Shown here in pieces: positions 34,256 through 44,607 of a stretch of DNA of 64,000 nucleotides. Position 1 is the first letter of the stretch, and the number at the start of each line of letters is the position of its first letter. This stretch comes from Altimarinus sp041659565. GTDB taxonomy: Bacteria; Patescibacteriota; Gracilibacteria; BD1-5; UBA6164. Both the position numbers and the translations under genes were made by a program. The DNA lies in the NCBI GenBank assembly GCA_041659565.1, contig JBAZXZ010000004.1, positions 124,001 to 188,000 of the forward strand. The letters are read 5' to 3'. Below the pieces are notes generated by a model. The model did no database searches. It saw only the letters and a program-made list of their open reading frames with translations, and was not told where the DNA came from.

Positions 34256-34262
34256 ATTCTAA

Positions 34263-34303
34263 AATAAAAAAACTATTTTTTCTAAAAAAATAGTTTTTTT
34301 ATT
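34263..34303 (+). terminator. Terminator after VirB2-like gene
   Basis: AAAAAAACTATTTTTT / AAAAAAATAGTTTTTTT hairpin, ending in a T-run. Confidence 0.7.
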
Positions 34304-34396
34304 ATTATTTTTGCTTCTGTTTAAAAAATATGATAATATTATAAGTAGTATAAGATTTAAAAACTCTTATCTTTTATCTTTTTATCTTTATAAGAT

Positions 34397-34912
34397 ATGA
34401 TTTTACAAGAAGAAACAAAACAAAAAAATAAATTATTTGTTATATGATATGGGTTTCTAGCTTTATCAATTATAATTGTTGTATGACTCTTTCTTTTTAA
34501 TTCATATTTTGAAAATAAAATTCAAAATCTAGAGGAAAATATATGAAAATATAATACTTCTATAAAAAAATTACAAGAAAATAGATCAGTACAAGTTTAT
34601 ACTCTACTTGAGGAAAATAAAAAATTGGTTGAAAGTTTAGAAAAAAAATCAAAGATTAATAATTTTATATACAATATTAGGGAACTGCAAACTGCATATA
34701 CAATTATTTTTAAATGATTTAATTATTCAAATTGAATTATATCTACATCTGTTTTTGTACCTTTTAATATAAATATGACAGCAGCAAATAGAGTTTCATA
34801 TTTTATAAAAAGTTATAGAGAAGATAAAAATTCTCTTTTTGACTTAGATTTTATAAATACATTTAATTGAAATGATAATATGACTTTTAATGTAAATTTT
34901 AAATTAAAATAA
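34397..34912 (+). CDS. PilN-like pilus assembly protein
   Basis: 171 residues. N-terminal membrane helix (GYGFLALSIIIVVGLFLF), coiled coil (ENKIQNLEENIGKYNTSI), and a small ferredoxin-like periplasmic domain (ISTSVFVPFNINMTAANRVS). This topology, and the position directly before a PilO-like gene and PilC, identifies it as PilN-type by context rather than strong sequence match. Its leader and first codons are duplicated in front of the second large prepilin at 39101. Confidence 0.65.
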
Positions 34913-34931
34913 TTCTTAACCTTTTAAAAAT

Positions 34932-35468
34932 ATGCAAACAAATAATCAAAATAAATTATTTTTTTATTCTTTGATACTTTTATCTCTTTTTATACTAATT
35001 TTTTTTACAAAAGATTTATATTTCTCTGTTTTAAAAAATATGGATTTATTTGAAACAAAACAAACAGAGTATAAAACACAATGAGAAACTTTAAAAAAAT
35101 TACAAGACATTGAAAAAAACTTGTGAAAAGATTTGAAAATGAATAAATATTTAAAAGAAGTTAAAGAAGATGAATTAATAGAATATTTCTATGGTTTTGT
35201 AAATAATAATAGAAGTTGAAGTTGATATACTATTATAGACTCTATAAATATTGAAAAAGGAACAAAAAACGAATATTGATTTAATGAAAGTAAAATTAAT
35301 TTAATTATAACAGTATCAGATGAACAAGAAATGTTTAAAATGCTTGATTTTATTACATCAGAAGAATCATCATACCAATTTTTTATTGATAATTTTTCTT
35401 TTCCAAATGATACTGATAATAAGTGAGGTTTTCAGGTTACTATACCAATAAGAATGTTTTATAAATAA
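34932..35468 (+). CDS. PilO-like pilus assembly protein
   Basis: 178 residues: N-terminal membrane helix (SLILLSLFILIFFTKDLYFS), coiled coil with Lys/Glu, and a C-terminal PilO-like beta-alpha fold (YTIIDSINIEKG, LIITVSDEQEMFKMLDFITS, FQVTIPIRMFYK). Located between PilN-like and PilC genes (19 and 14 bp gaps). PilN/PilO link the inner-membrane pilus platform to its periplasmic parts. Confidence 0.7.
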
Positions 35469-35482
35469 TCCTTTAAAAAATT

Positions 35483-36598
35483 ATGAATAATGAAATAGAC
35501 ACAAATAAACAAGTAGATGAAAATATGTATGATAACTTTTATTTATTCAAGAAAGTATCATTAGTAGATAAATATAATTTTTATGATTATATGTGAATGA
35601 TGATAGAATGATGAGTATCAATATCTGATGCTTTATCTTCAGTCTCAAATAAAATAAGAAATACTTTTTTTGTAAGTAAAATTCATGAACTAAAAATGTA
35701 TATATCAAGTTGAGATTCATTTAGTAAATCTATGAAAAAAATGCCTATGATTTTTTCAAATTCAGAGACTGCTATAATTGAATCTGGTGAAACGACATGA
35801 GATTTACATACGACTTTTTTAAAGTTGAGTGAAGATTTAAAAAAAATACATAATCTACAACAAAAAATTAAATGAGCATTAACTTATCCTCTCATAATTT
35901 TTATTTTTCTTTTAATTGCTGTTTTAATAGTTTTGACTTATGTTATACCTGCTATTTTACCTATTTTTGATAATAGTTGAGTAGAATTACCATTTGCGAC
36001 TATTATGCTTATTAATGTATCTAATTTTATAAGAAATAATTCTATATTATTAATATTATTTTTTATATTTTCTCTTATATTTTTTAGTTTTTTTAAAAAT
36101 ACACAGAAATGAAAATTAGTTATATCTAATTTTATTTTAAATTTCCCTATAGTTTGAAATGTTTATAGAAATTATATTTTATCTATATTTGCTTCAAATT
36201 TAGGAACACTTATGTCATCTTGAGTTCCAGTTGTAAAAGCATTAAAACTGGTTTCTAAAGCAATAAATAATGTAGAGTATCAAGAATTAATTTCTTTAAT
36301 TTCAGATGAAGTTTCAAAATGAAATAAAATAACTGATGCAATGCAAGAAGCTGATAAAAAAGGTAAATATTTTACTCCTGATTTTATACAACTTTTCTCA
36401 GTTTGAGAAAAAACTGCTTCTTTAGATGTAGTTACAAAAAAAATTAGTTCACAGTATTCTATAGAAGTAGATAATTCTTTATGAAATCTCACAAAATGGA
36501 TTGAACCAATTGCCATACTTATCGCATGATTTTTTGTTGTATGGTTTGCTTTTGCTATATTTTGAGCAATTTTAAAAGTTACAGAAACTGTTAATTAA
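35483..36598 (+). CDS. pilC: PilC/GspF inner-membrane pilus platform protein
   Basis: 371 residues, two T2SSF domains each with paired helices: DYMGMMIEGGVSISDALSSV, ETAIIESGETTGDLHTTFLK, KGALTYPLIIFIFLLIAVLI, then LGTLMSSGVPVVKALKLVS, LFSVGEKTASLDVVTKKISS, EPIAILIAGFFVVWFAFAIF. PilC anchors the PilB/PilT motor ATPases to the pilus base. The motor ATPases, PilM and the prepilin peptidase are not in this window. Followed by the large prepilin genes. Confidence 0.93.
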
Positions 36599-36640
36599 AA
36601 ATAAGATAAAAGATAAAAGAAGATTTTAAAAACAAATTTA

Positions 36641-38674
36641 ATGATAAAGCTTATGAAAAAATCAATATTTAAAAATAAACTAAGTAGAAAATACTGATTT
36701 ACACTTGTAGAGCTTATTATAGTTATTACAATTTTAGCAATTTTATCAACTATATGATATATATCTTATAGTTCTTATATTTCACAATCAAGAGATTCAA
36801 TTAGGTTATCACAAGTATCAAATATAATATCTGCAATGGAAACATATAGAATTAAATGATCTATTCCAATACCAGGTGATAAAGTTACAGTATATGCTAG
36901 TTGAGAAATTATATGATATCAGTGATATGCTAGTGCAAATATACTTAGTATGATATGATATGAAGAATGATGAAAAGATCCATTAAGTTGAGAATATTTT
37001 ACATATTTTGTAAATTTGAAACAAAGAAAGAGAAGTATTTTAGTATTATTAGAGAATGGTATTGATACAAATAATAATACAATTGATGAAAGGATGCCAG
37101 TGTCATACTGAGATAAAGTATGAATAATACTTGATACAAATAATCAACCTATACAAGATAATATTGATTTAAAAGCAACATGATTAGATATAAAAACAAC
37201 AACGGAAACATATAATGTATATTTTAGTGATACTGATAATATAAGTTGAACATGAGAATTATTACAAGTATTATATTGAACAGCAACTACATGAATTATA
37301 TGAGAGACTTGTGAAGATTATATAAAAGAAAATGCATGATATTTTCTGACACCATGATATTATCTACTAAATTTAGGTTGAAGTTTAGAAAAAACATATT
37401 GTGATATGGTACTTGGATATTGTATGGGTAGTATCCCAGAACTAGCGGTATCAAATGCATTAAGTAAAAATTGATGAGTATGGACCTATAATATTAATCC
37501 TTGAGAATGTACTTATACTTGTGACACAAATTATACATGGAATGGAACTACTTGTGAAGCAAATACACAAATCTATACATGTACTGCAAAACCAGCAACA
37601 GGCACAGTATGGAATACAGTAGATCACTATACACAAACATGGAATGGAACATCTTGGTTACCAGCTAACACAACAATTGCATATAATACTACATGAAGTA
37701 CAACAGAATGTAACTATATATGTGATACAAATTACACATGGGATTGAAGCACTTGTGTAGCTAATACACAAACATATACATGTCTAGCAAAACCAGTAAC
37801 TTGAACAGTATGGAATACAGTAGATCATTATACACAAACATGGAATGGAACAGCTTGGTTACCAGCTGTTACAACAACTGCATATAATACTACATGAAGT
37901 ACATCAGCTTGTAACTATACTTGTGATACAGGTTATACTTGGAATGGAACTACTTGTGTTGTATTAGATCCATTAGCATCTTGTACTTGAACTTGACAAT
38001 TAGTAACAGCTAGTAGTACTTATCCTTGAGTTTCAGTGTCTTGATTACAGCCAATACATCCTGCATGCGATACACAAGATGTAATAGTATGTAGTTGAAG
38101 TTGAACTTGATATACTTTATCATCATGTAATATATGAGCAGCTATAGCATGAACTTGATCTAGTTCATATTGATATTATTTTCAATGGTGAAGAAATAAA
38201 TGATTTATATATTGAGATTTAAGTCATCTATCTGCAACTATAAATTGAACAGTCTGACTAAATGCAGGAACTGATTCTTATTGATTTGTTCGGAATAGTA
38301 CTTTACCACTTCCATATACTTGGGCTAATACTGATATAACTAATAATTGGGGAGATACAACAAATACAAATATAGCAAGACAATGAGCATGTGCTACAGG
38401 TTATCATATACCAAGTAAACCAGAGTGGTTAGCAATATTAACAGCATGATGATGGTGAACAAATTGAACAAATATGATGAATGCACTTAAATTACCAAAA
38501 TCTGGTGGCCGTAGTTGGGATACTGGTGCTATGTATAATCAAGGTGTTTATGGAACTTATTGGTTATCAACACCTAGTACATATGCTTATGGATTTAATT
38601 TCAGTACTGGTATTACCCCTAGTTTAGAATATTATCGTGCTCCTGGATTTACTATAAGGTGTACTAAAAACTAA
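36641..38674 (+). CDS. Giant type IV prepilin with 67-residue repeats and FISUMP domain (copy 1)
   Basis: 677 residues (alternative start 36653). Leader then RKYGFTLVELIIVITILAIL; the processed Gly is encoded by TGA. Residues 40-280 form a pilin head shared with copy 2 (SRDSIRLSQVSNIISAMETY, GYEEGGKDPLSGEYFTYF). Residues about 293-440 are two 67-residue repeats rich in Cys, Trp, Asn, Thr (NYTWNGTTCEANTQ, WNTVDHYTQTWNGTSWLPA) plus a partial third. The C-terminus is a FISUMP-like lectin-type domain (TNNWGDTTNTNIARQGACAT, GYHIPSKPEWLAIL, TYWLSTPSTYAYGFNF, FTIRCTKN). Probably a pilus tip adhesin. CGG at 38291-38293 lies in GFV-CGG-NS, where Trp is usual in such domains (from memory). Confidence 0.9.
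37520..37960 (+). repeat. 201-bp tandem repeats in prepilin copy 1
   Basis: Units begin at the Cys codon of CDTNYTW at 37520, 37721 and 37922 (third partial): exact 201-bp (67-codon) period with high nucleotide identity. Confidence 0.85.
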
Positions 38675-38747
38675 AATAGTTATATCATATTAATAATTTC
38701 CAAAACAAAAAACTTCAATTCACTTTAATCTAAAAAATCATTTTGAA

Positions 38748-38795
38748 TAAAAAAAAAGATATATAAATTTGCTAGGAATTTATATATCTTTTTTA
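38748..38795 (+). terminator. Terminator after prepilin copy 1
   Basis: AGATATATAAATT / AATTTATATATCT stem with T-run. The sequence just before it (AAAAAATCATTTTGAAT) recurs before the terminator of copy 2, showing that the duplication included the 3' end. Confidence 0.75.
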
Positions 38796-38800
38796 AGAGT

Positions 38801-38953
38801 ATGCAAAAATATCTCAATTCTAAGTTATTAAGCCTAAATTCTTATAAAGTAGAATTATTATTCATTTTAATCATTTTTTCTATCTTTAAATATTTAATAT
38901 TTGTATTTTTGCCATTATTACTTATATTTTTAATAGGATACTCTGTTAAATAA
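38801..38953 (+). CDS. Possible 50-aa membrane peptide
   Basis: ATG at 38801, 50 codons to TAA; mostly hydrophobic (VELLFILIIFSIFKYLIFVF, LPLLLIFLIGYSVK). No TGA. Located just after the terminator of prepilin copy 1. No homology recognised; a minor membrane peptide or chance frame. The rest of the 38675-39100 interval is AT-rich leader sequence for prepilin copy 2. Confidence 0.35.
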   Translation: MQKYLNSKLLSLNSYKVELLFILIIFSIFKYLIFVFLPLLLIFLIGYSVK

Positions 38954-39100
38954 TAAATGTTAAGTTTTTATTATATTCAAAGTGTTAGGTTTAATATTAG
39001 AATATTTAGTCTATAATTATTTTTACTTCTATTTTTAAATTGTGATAGAATTATAAATAGTATAAGATTTTTTAAGTCTTATCTTTTATCTTTACAAAAT

Positions 39101-40723
39101 ATGATTTTACCAAAAGAAACAAAACAAAAAAATAAACTAAGTAGAAAATACTGATTTACACTTATAGAGCTTATTATAGTTATTACAATTTTAGCAATTT
39201 TATCAACTATATGATATATATCTTATAATTGATATATTTCACAATCAAGAGATTCAGTCAGAGTATCACAAGTATCAAGTATAATATCTGCAATGGAAGC
39301 ATGTAGAATGAAATGATCTATTCCAATACCAGATGATAAAATTACAGTGTATGCTAGTTGAGAAATTATATGATATCAGTGATATGCAGGTAAAAATGTA
39401 CTTAGTATTGTATGATATGAAGAATGATGAAAAGATCCATTAAGTTGAAAATATTTTACATATTTTGCAAATTTTAAACAAAGAAAGAGAAGTGTTTTAG
39501 CATTATTAGAGAATGGTATTGATACAAATGATAATACAATTGATGAAAGGATGCCAGTGTCATACTGAAATAAAGTATGAATAATACTTGATGTAAATAA
39601 CCAACCTATACAAGATAATGTTGATTTAAAAACAACATGATTAGATGTAAAAACAACAACAGAAACATATAATGTATATTTTAGTGATACAGAGAATATA
39701 AGTTGAACATGAGAATTATTACAAGTGTTATATTGAACAGCAACTACATGAATTATATGAGAGACTTGTGATGATTATATAGAAGAAAATGCATGATATT
39801 TTTTAAAACCATGATATTTTTTAATGAACTTAAATTGAAGCTTAGAAAAACAATATTGTGATATGATTTATTGATATTGTAGGTGAAGTATTCCAGAAAA
39901 TGGAGTATCAAATGCATTAAGTTTAGATTGATGAATACGGAATTATAATGAAATTAATTGAAATTGTACATTTATTTGTCCTACAAATTATACATGGAAT
40001 GGAACAATTTGTGAAGCAGATTCACAAACAGCTGTTTGTGAATGAAGTTTACCAACTAGTGCAATATGGAATACTAGTGGTAATTATATACAGGTATGGG
40101 ATTGAACTGCATTTACACCTACTAATAAAACAGCTAATTACAATGAAATAGCATCTAATAATGATTGTAGATTCAAATGTAATACAAACTATACTTGGAA
40201 TTGAACTAATTGTGTAGCAAATACACAAAGATATACATGTGCTGCCAAACCAGCAATATGAACAGTATGGAATACAGTAAGTAGTTATGAACAGGCATGG
40301 AATGGAACATTATGGACACCAGCTGACACATTAACCGTTTATAACACAACACCAAGTACAACAGCATGTAATTATACATGTGATACAGGTTATTCATGGA
40401 ATTGAACTACTTGTGTTATATGTGAAAGTTGATGGACAATGACTGCTTGAATTTGTTATAAAACTATAAGTAGTCCAAAAGTTAATTTACACACTATATG
40501 AGTTTGAGTTTGATATAATTTATCAGAAACAAGTTGATTATTTTATTGTAATGATTTTGTAAGAGGATGATCTTTATATTATACAGCAAGTACTTATTCT
40601 ATAGTTATATTTGGTATATATGAGTATAAGTACTTATCATCCAATTCTTGGAATTCTAATACAGTAATATTTTTTCCTTCTGCTACATGAGTTACTTCTA
40701 TCACTTGTAAATATACTCCATAA
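39101..40723 (+). CDS. Giant type IV prepilin with 67-residue repeats (copy 2, chimeric leader)
   Basis: 540 residues. Paralogue of copy 1: RKYGFTLIELIIVITILAIL with TGA-encoded cleavage Gly, pilin head nearly identical through residue 280, then repeats (NYTWNGTICEADSQ, NYTWNGTNCVANTQ, GYSWNGTTCV). The FISUMP domain is replaced by a shorter unrelated C-terminus (ESGWTMTAGICYKTISS ... VIFFPSATGVTSITCKYTP). The first codons (MILPKETKQKNK) and leader derive from the PilN-like gene at 34397, so the gene is a recombinant. CGG at 39938-39940 aligns with TGG of copy 1. Confidence 0.9.
39977..40420 (+). repeat. 201-bp tandem repeats in prepilin copy 2
   Basis: Units start at 39977, 40178 and 40379 (third partial), the same 201-bp period as in copy 1; the copies are more diverged. 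Confidence 0.8.
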
Positions 40724-40765
40724 TTATATTCAAGATTTTATATCTATAAAAAATCATTTTGAATT

Positions 40766-40814
40766 AAAAAAAAAAGATATATAATTTTATTATAAATATA
40801 TATATCTTTTTTTT
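40766..40814 (+). terminator. Terminator after prepilin copy 2
   Basis: AAAGATATATA...TATATATCTTTTTTTT hairpin, paralogous to the one at 38748. The ATG of the next gene follows immediately at 40815. Confidence 0.7.
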
Positions 40815-41393
40815 ATGAATAAAAAATATACTAAAATCAAAGCTTTTACACTCATAGAACTTATGGTTACTATAACTATTATGGTATTAGTTTGATGAGC
40901 TACATATATGAATTTTGCATATAGTCAAAATAAGATGAATTTAAAACTTACAGCAAAAGATATATCACAAGCACTTTATAATGCTAGAAATATGGCTATA
41001 AATTGACTTGATTCAAGTAGTTGAAATGTATCAGTTTGAGTTTATTTTGATAATTCAGTAGATAATAAAAGCAAGATTTCTTTTTTTTCTTATCCTTATG
41101 ATTTAGATATAAATTCTACTGATTTACTCAGTACTGACAGTAAAAAACTTATTAAAAAAATAGATTTTTATAAATATATAGAATTAAATTGAGTTGAAAA
41201 TAAAGACAAGTTTTTATTTTTATTTCAAGCTATTTCTTGAAGTGGTTATTATTATTATCGGGATAGTACACCATGAAAGAAATCTTTTGAAGGAAATAGT
41301 ATAGATATAAAAATATCATTGAACCAATCTGAGTCCTCAAATCTAACAAAAGATATAAAATATATAATTTGAACAAATATAATTGATTATTAA
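40815..41393 (+). CDS. Minor prepilin, GspH/FimT-like
   Basis: 192 residues. Leader MNKKYTKIKA, then AFTLIELMVTITIMVLVGGA with Glu at +5; the residue before the cleavage site is Ala rather than the usual Gly. Downstream KDISQALYNARNMAING resembles GspH/FimT. Part of a run of four minor prepilins, as in pilus priming complexes. CGG at 41259-41261 in a Tyr-rich stretch is of uncertain meaning. Confidence 0.82.
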
Positions 41394-41402
41394 TAACTTT
41401 TT

Positions 41403-42035
41403 ATGAAAAATTTAAACAAATCTTGAATGTCAATAATTGAAGTAATTGTGGCTATTTTTATATTTACTATATGATTAAGTTCTATTTATCTTGTTATTAT
41501 TTCAAGTATAAATTTAAATGAGTATGGTAAAAATCAGATTATAGCTTCAAATTTAGCAAGAGAATGACTTGAACTTGTGAAAAATCTTAGAGATTCAAAT
41601 TATGCTAATTTACATAATTGGAATTCTATAAATCCAAATCTAACTGCTTTATTTGATACACCATCAAATCTAATACAAACTTGAGCCTTTTATAAAGTAG
41701 AACTAGATTATAACTCAGTATTTCCTTGATTTTCTACAAAAATAGAAAAAATAAATGATTTCAAAGAATGAAAAGAATTTTTAATTACTTCTATGAAAGA
41801 TTATGAATTATGTTTTAATTCAGAAAAAAAATATACATATAATTGTATTTCTTGAAATAATAGATCAGGTTTTTATAGGTATGTGAAATTTGAAGATTTA
41901 CAATATAAAGATGATTTATGAAATGATGTAATAGTTAAGGATGCTTACAAAGTTATATCAAAAGTAATTTGGTATAAAAAAGGGTATCACGAGATTAATC
42001 TGACTACGATTTTAGCTAATCATAAGAGAATGTAA
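41403..42035 (+). CDS. Minor prepilin, PilV/GspI-like
   Basis: 210 residues: MKNLNKSGMSIIEVIVAIFI with TGA-encoded cleavage Gly and Glu at +5, then SLNLAREGLELVKNLRDSNY-type helix (ASNLAREGLELVKNLRDSN), a hallmark of PilV/GspI-type CPR pilins. Nine bp after the previous gene. Confidence 0.85.
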
Positions 42036-42064
42036 TATAATTTATAATTAACAATTAATAATTA

Positions 42065-42658
42065 ATGAAAAATTTATTAAAAAATTCTAAAAACTTAAAT
42101 TCTTGATTTACTTTAGTTGAGATAATTGTGGCAGTTACAATTATGTCTATAATTATGGTTTCAGTTATGTTTATTTTTGTAAATTCTACTCAATTGTCCA
42201 TGAAAGTAGATATAAATAGAGTTTTACAAGAAAATTCAAAAAATATAATTGAAACTATATCTGAAGATTTAAGAAAAAACGATTTAAAAGTATGTTGAGG
42301 GTGAATTACTAATTGATGTATATGAAGTGAACCAATATCTATTTGATCAGAACTTTGGATATGAGATAATTGGTATTATTTAGCAAAAAATGATACAATT
42401 GCAGGTTTTATAAAGGTAGATGATATAAATTATTGTAATACTAATCAGTGTTATTTACTTAAGAATAATGAAATGCTTTCTAACTCATTTGTTACTGTTC
42501 AAAATCTTAAATTCAGTATTTTTAAAGAGCATATACCAAAGGTCCAAATAAATTTATTGCTGAAACCTATGTGATGAAAATGAGTTAATTCAAATCTGAT
42601 AAAAAATACTGAGTTAAATTTACAAACAACTTTGAGTGAACAGTATATAAAAAATTAA
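42065..42658 (+). CDS. Minor prepilin, PilW/GspJ-like
   Basis: 197 residues: NLNSGFTLVEIIVAVTIMSI with TGA-encoded Gly(-1) and Glu at +5; ISEDLRKNDLKVCGG and a beta-rich head (ELWIGDNWYYLAKND). Two Cys pairs may form disulfides. In the minor pilin operon. Confidence 0.83.
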
Positions 42659-42674
42659 TTATTAATTAAATTAT

Positions 42675-43472
42675 ATGTTAAATAGTAATAAAAGCTGATA
42701 TTCTATAATTATTACCATATTTGTAATATGATTTTTATTGACTTTAACTTCATCAATTTTAAAGATGGTTTTAGTTGAATCAAATGATAATAAATGAGTT
42801 TATAACTATCTGAAATCATATTATGCAACAACTTGAGCATGAGAATTAGTAATGCTTAAAATAAAAGAAAATTGATATTGATATTATGAAAAAATAGATT
42901 TAGATAATTGAAATCCAATATCAAATATATTAAATAAAGATTCACAAAAAGATAAAAATCCAATAATTGCTTATGATATTAATTCAAAAGTATCAAATTA
43001 TGCTTGAGAATTAGCTCCATTATCTTATGATGTTATACCATTGTTCTATACTGATAGTACCTCAAGTTGAGTTGTACTTGATATGAGTTTAACATCTACA
43101 GGAGATTTAAATGATTTGTCATGGAATATAATAACTTCAGATTGATGATTATCTTGAGCATGATGATTTAATTGAACAACAGAGTGATTTTTAAAACAAT
43201 TAGATACTTTTTGAGATTTTACGATGTCAGATAATACAATAAGTAATTTTTTAGAAGCAAATAAAAATGATTTTAATTATTTAGTATTGTTTAATTCTAA
43301 TGAAAATACTTCTGTTTCTTATAAAATAGATGGAAAATGAAGTTTTTTTACAAAACCGAGGACTGATATAATAGTATCGTCAAAATTAGGAGATTATAAA
43401 CAGAATATTAGCATCAAATACGACAATACTGACTATTTAGGAATATTAAAATACTCTATTTATAATGACTAA
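42675..43472 (+). CDS. Minor prepilin, PilX/GspK-like
   Basis: 265 residues: NSNKSGYSIIITIFVIGFLL. The leader Gly is TGA and the +5 residue is Ile rather than Glu, as in GspK/PilX tip pilins. Then ATTGAGELVMLKIKENG and a large beta-rich head with a Gly/Asp/Ser loop (SDGGLSGAGGFNGTTEG). It closes the pilus gene cluster; a weak T-rich hairpin (43488-43507) precedes the HU gene. Confidence 0.78.
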
Positions 43473-43517
43473 ATATGAACTTTAAAGGACTTTTTTTAAA
43501 AAAAGTCAAAAAAAAAC

Positions 43518-43545
43518 TTGAAATTCTTTTTTTATTTGCTATATT
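43518..43545 (+). promoter_or_regulatory. Probable HU gene promoter
   Basis: TTGAAA (43518-43523) and TATATT (43540-43545), 16-bp spacer, 31 bp before the ATG at 43577. Confidence 0.5.
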
Positions 43546-43576
43546 TTAAATGTTTTTATTTTATAACTAACTAAAA

Positions 43577-43849
43577 ATGAAAAAACAAGATTTTATTAAA
43601 GCAGTTGCTACTAATGCTAGTCTTAGTCAAGATGCTGTTTCTAAAGCTTTAGCTTCTATGATAGGAGTTGTTACTTCTGAATTAAAAGCTGGTAATGATG
43701 TTAATATAACTGGTTTTGGAGCTTTTAAAGTTTCTAAAAGAGCAGCTAGAAATGGGGTTAACCCAAGAACTGGAGCTTCTATTAAAATTCCTGCTATGAA
43801 ATCACCTGTATTTAGAGCTGGAAAAACTTTAAAAGAAAGTGTTAGATAA
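43577..43849 (+). CDS. hup: HU-family nucleoid DNA-binding protein
   Basis: 90 residues, complete: MKKQDFIKAVATNASLSQDA, VNITGFGAFKVSKRAARNG, NPRTGASIKIPAMKSPVFRA, GKTLKESVR. The intercalating Pro and basic arms are conserved. Seven glycines are all GGN; none is TGA, as for the ribosomal genes, consistent with high expression. Own promoter and terminator. Confidence 0.97.
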   Translation: MKKQDFIKAVATNASLSQDAVSKALASMIGVVTSELKAGNDVNITGFGAFKVSKRAARNGVNPRTGASIKIPAMKSPVFRAGKTLKESVR

Positions 43850-43871
43850 TTTTTCTTAAATAAGAAATAAA

Positions 43872-43911
43872 AAATAAGAAATTCTAATAAAATAGAATTT
43901 CTTATTTTTTT
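43872..43911 (+). terminator. HU gene terminator
   Basis: AAATAAGAAATTCTA / TAGAATTTCTTATTTTTTT hairpin directly downstream of the HU gene. Confidence 0.8.
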
Positions 43912-43988
43912 GATTTTTATTGAAATATATTATATTATATAGTAAGGTAACATTAATTGTTATTCCTAAGGTTTTAATATATTACTGT

Positions 43989-44519
43989 ATGAGAAAGTTA
44001 GTTATAGATAACTTGAACTTATCAGATTTGGATACAACTTTTATAACTTGAGAATTAGAAAACTTTAAAAAGTTAGATTTAGAGTTGATTTATGGATCCA
44101 ATTTTTTAAATACAGGAACTATAAGAAACTTTGTCTCATTATTATGTGATAAACTTTATATTGATCCTATTTTAAAGTTTAAAATGATACTTATAACAGA
44201 TGAATTAAATAATAATGCAATAGAGTATGGTAGTTTGGAAAAAGATGTAAATAAGATGAGAATTTCTATAATTAAAGATGATTTATATTATCATTTTATT
44301 ATAGAAACAGAAGATTCTTGAAAATGAAAATATCATAAAACTTCAAAAGAAATGCAAATTTTAGGAGAAAAGAAATTAAAGGAATGATTTAAAAATCATT
44401 TTTCAATAAGGTGAAGATGATTATTTTTGATAATAAAAAATATAGTTGATGAAATATATTTTAAGGACTCTATAACTTGATGACTTATTGTTGGAATCAA
44501 GAAAAAAATAAAAATATAA
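43989..44519 (+). CDS. RsbW-like anti-sigma/ATPase domain protein
   Basis: 176 residues with a GHKL ATPase fold of the RsbW/HATPase_c_2 type: FKMILITDELNNNAIEYGSL (N-box with ELNNNA), ETEDSGKGKYHK, and the glycine box region FSIRGRGLFLIIKNIVDEI. Such proteins are Ser kinases that antagonise sigma factors, usually with an STAS partner not seen here. Stand-alone, followed by its own terminator. Confidence 0.8.
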
Positions 44520-44530
44520 AAACATTGCTA

Positions 44531-44568
44531 AAAAAAAAGATTTATATAAAATTATATAAATCTTTTTT
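44531..44568 (+). terminator. Terminator after RsbW-like gene
   Basis: AAAGATTTATATAA / TTATATAAATCTTT hairpin with flanking A- and T-runs. Confidence 0.75.
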
Positions 44569-44607
44569 TAGATATTCATTAACTTTAAAGTTTAGTTTAA
44601 ATAAAAT

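Noticed and set aside
43488..43507. Perfect inverted repeat GACTTTTTTT/AAAAAAAGTC as terminator
   Set aside because: Followed by an A-run rather than a T-run on plus; weak stem. Left as uncertain rather than annotated.
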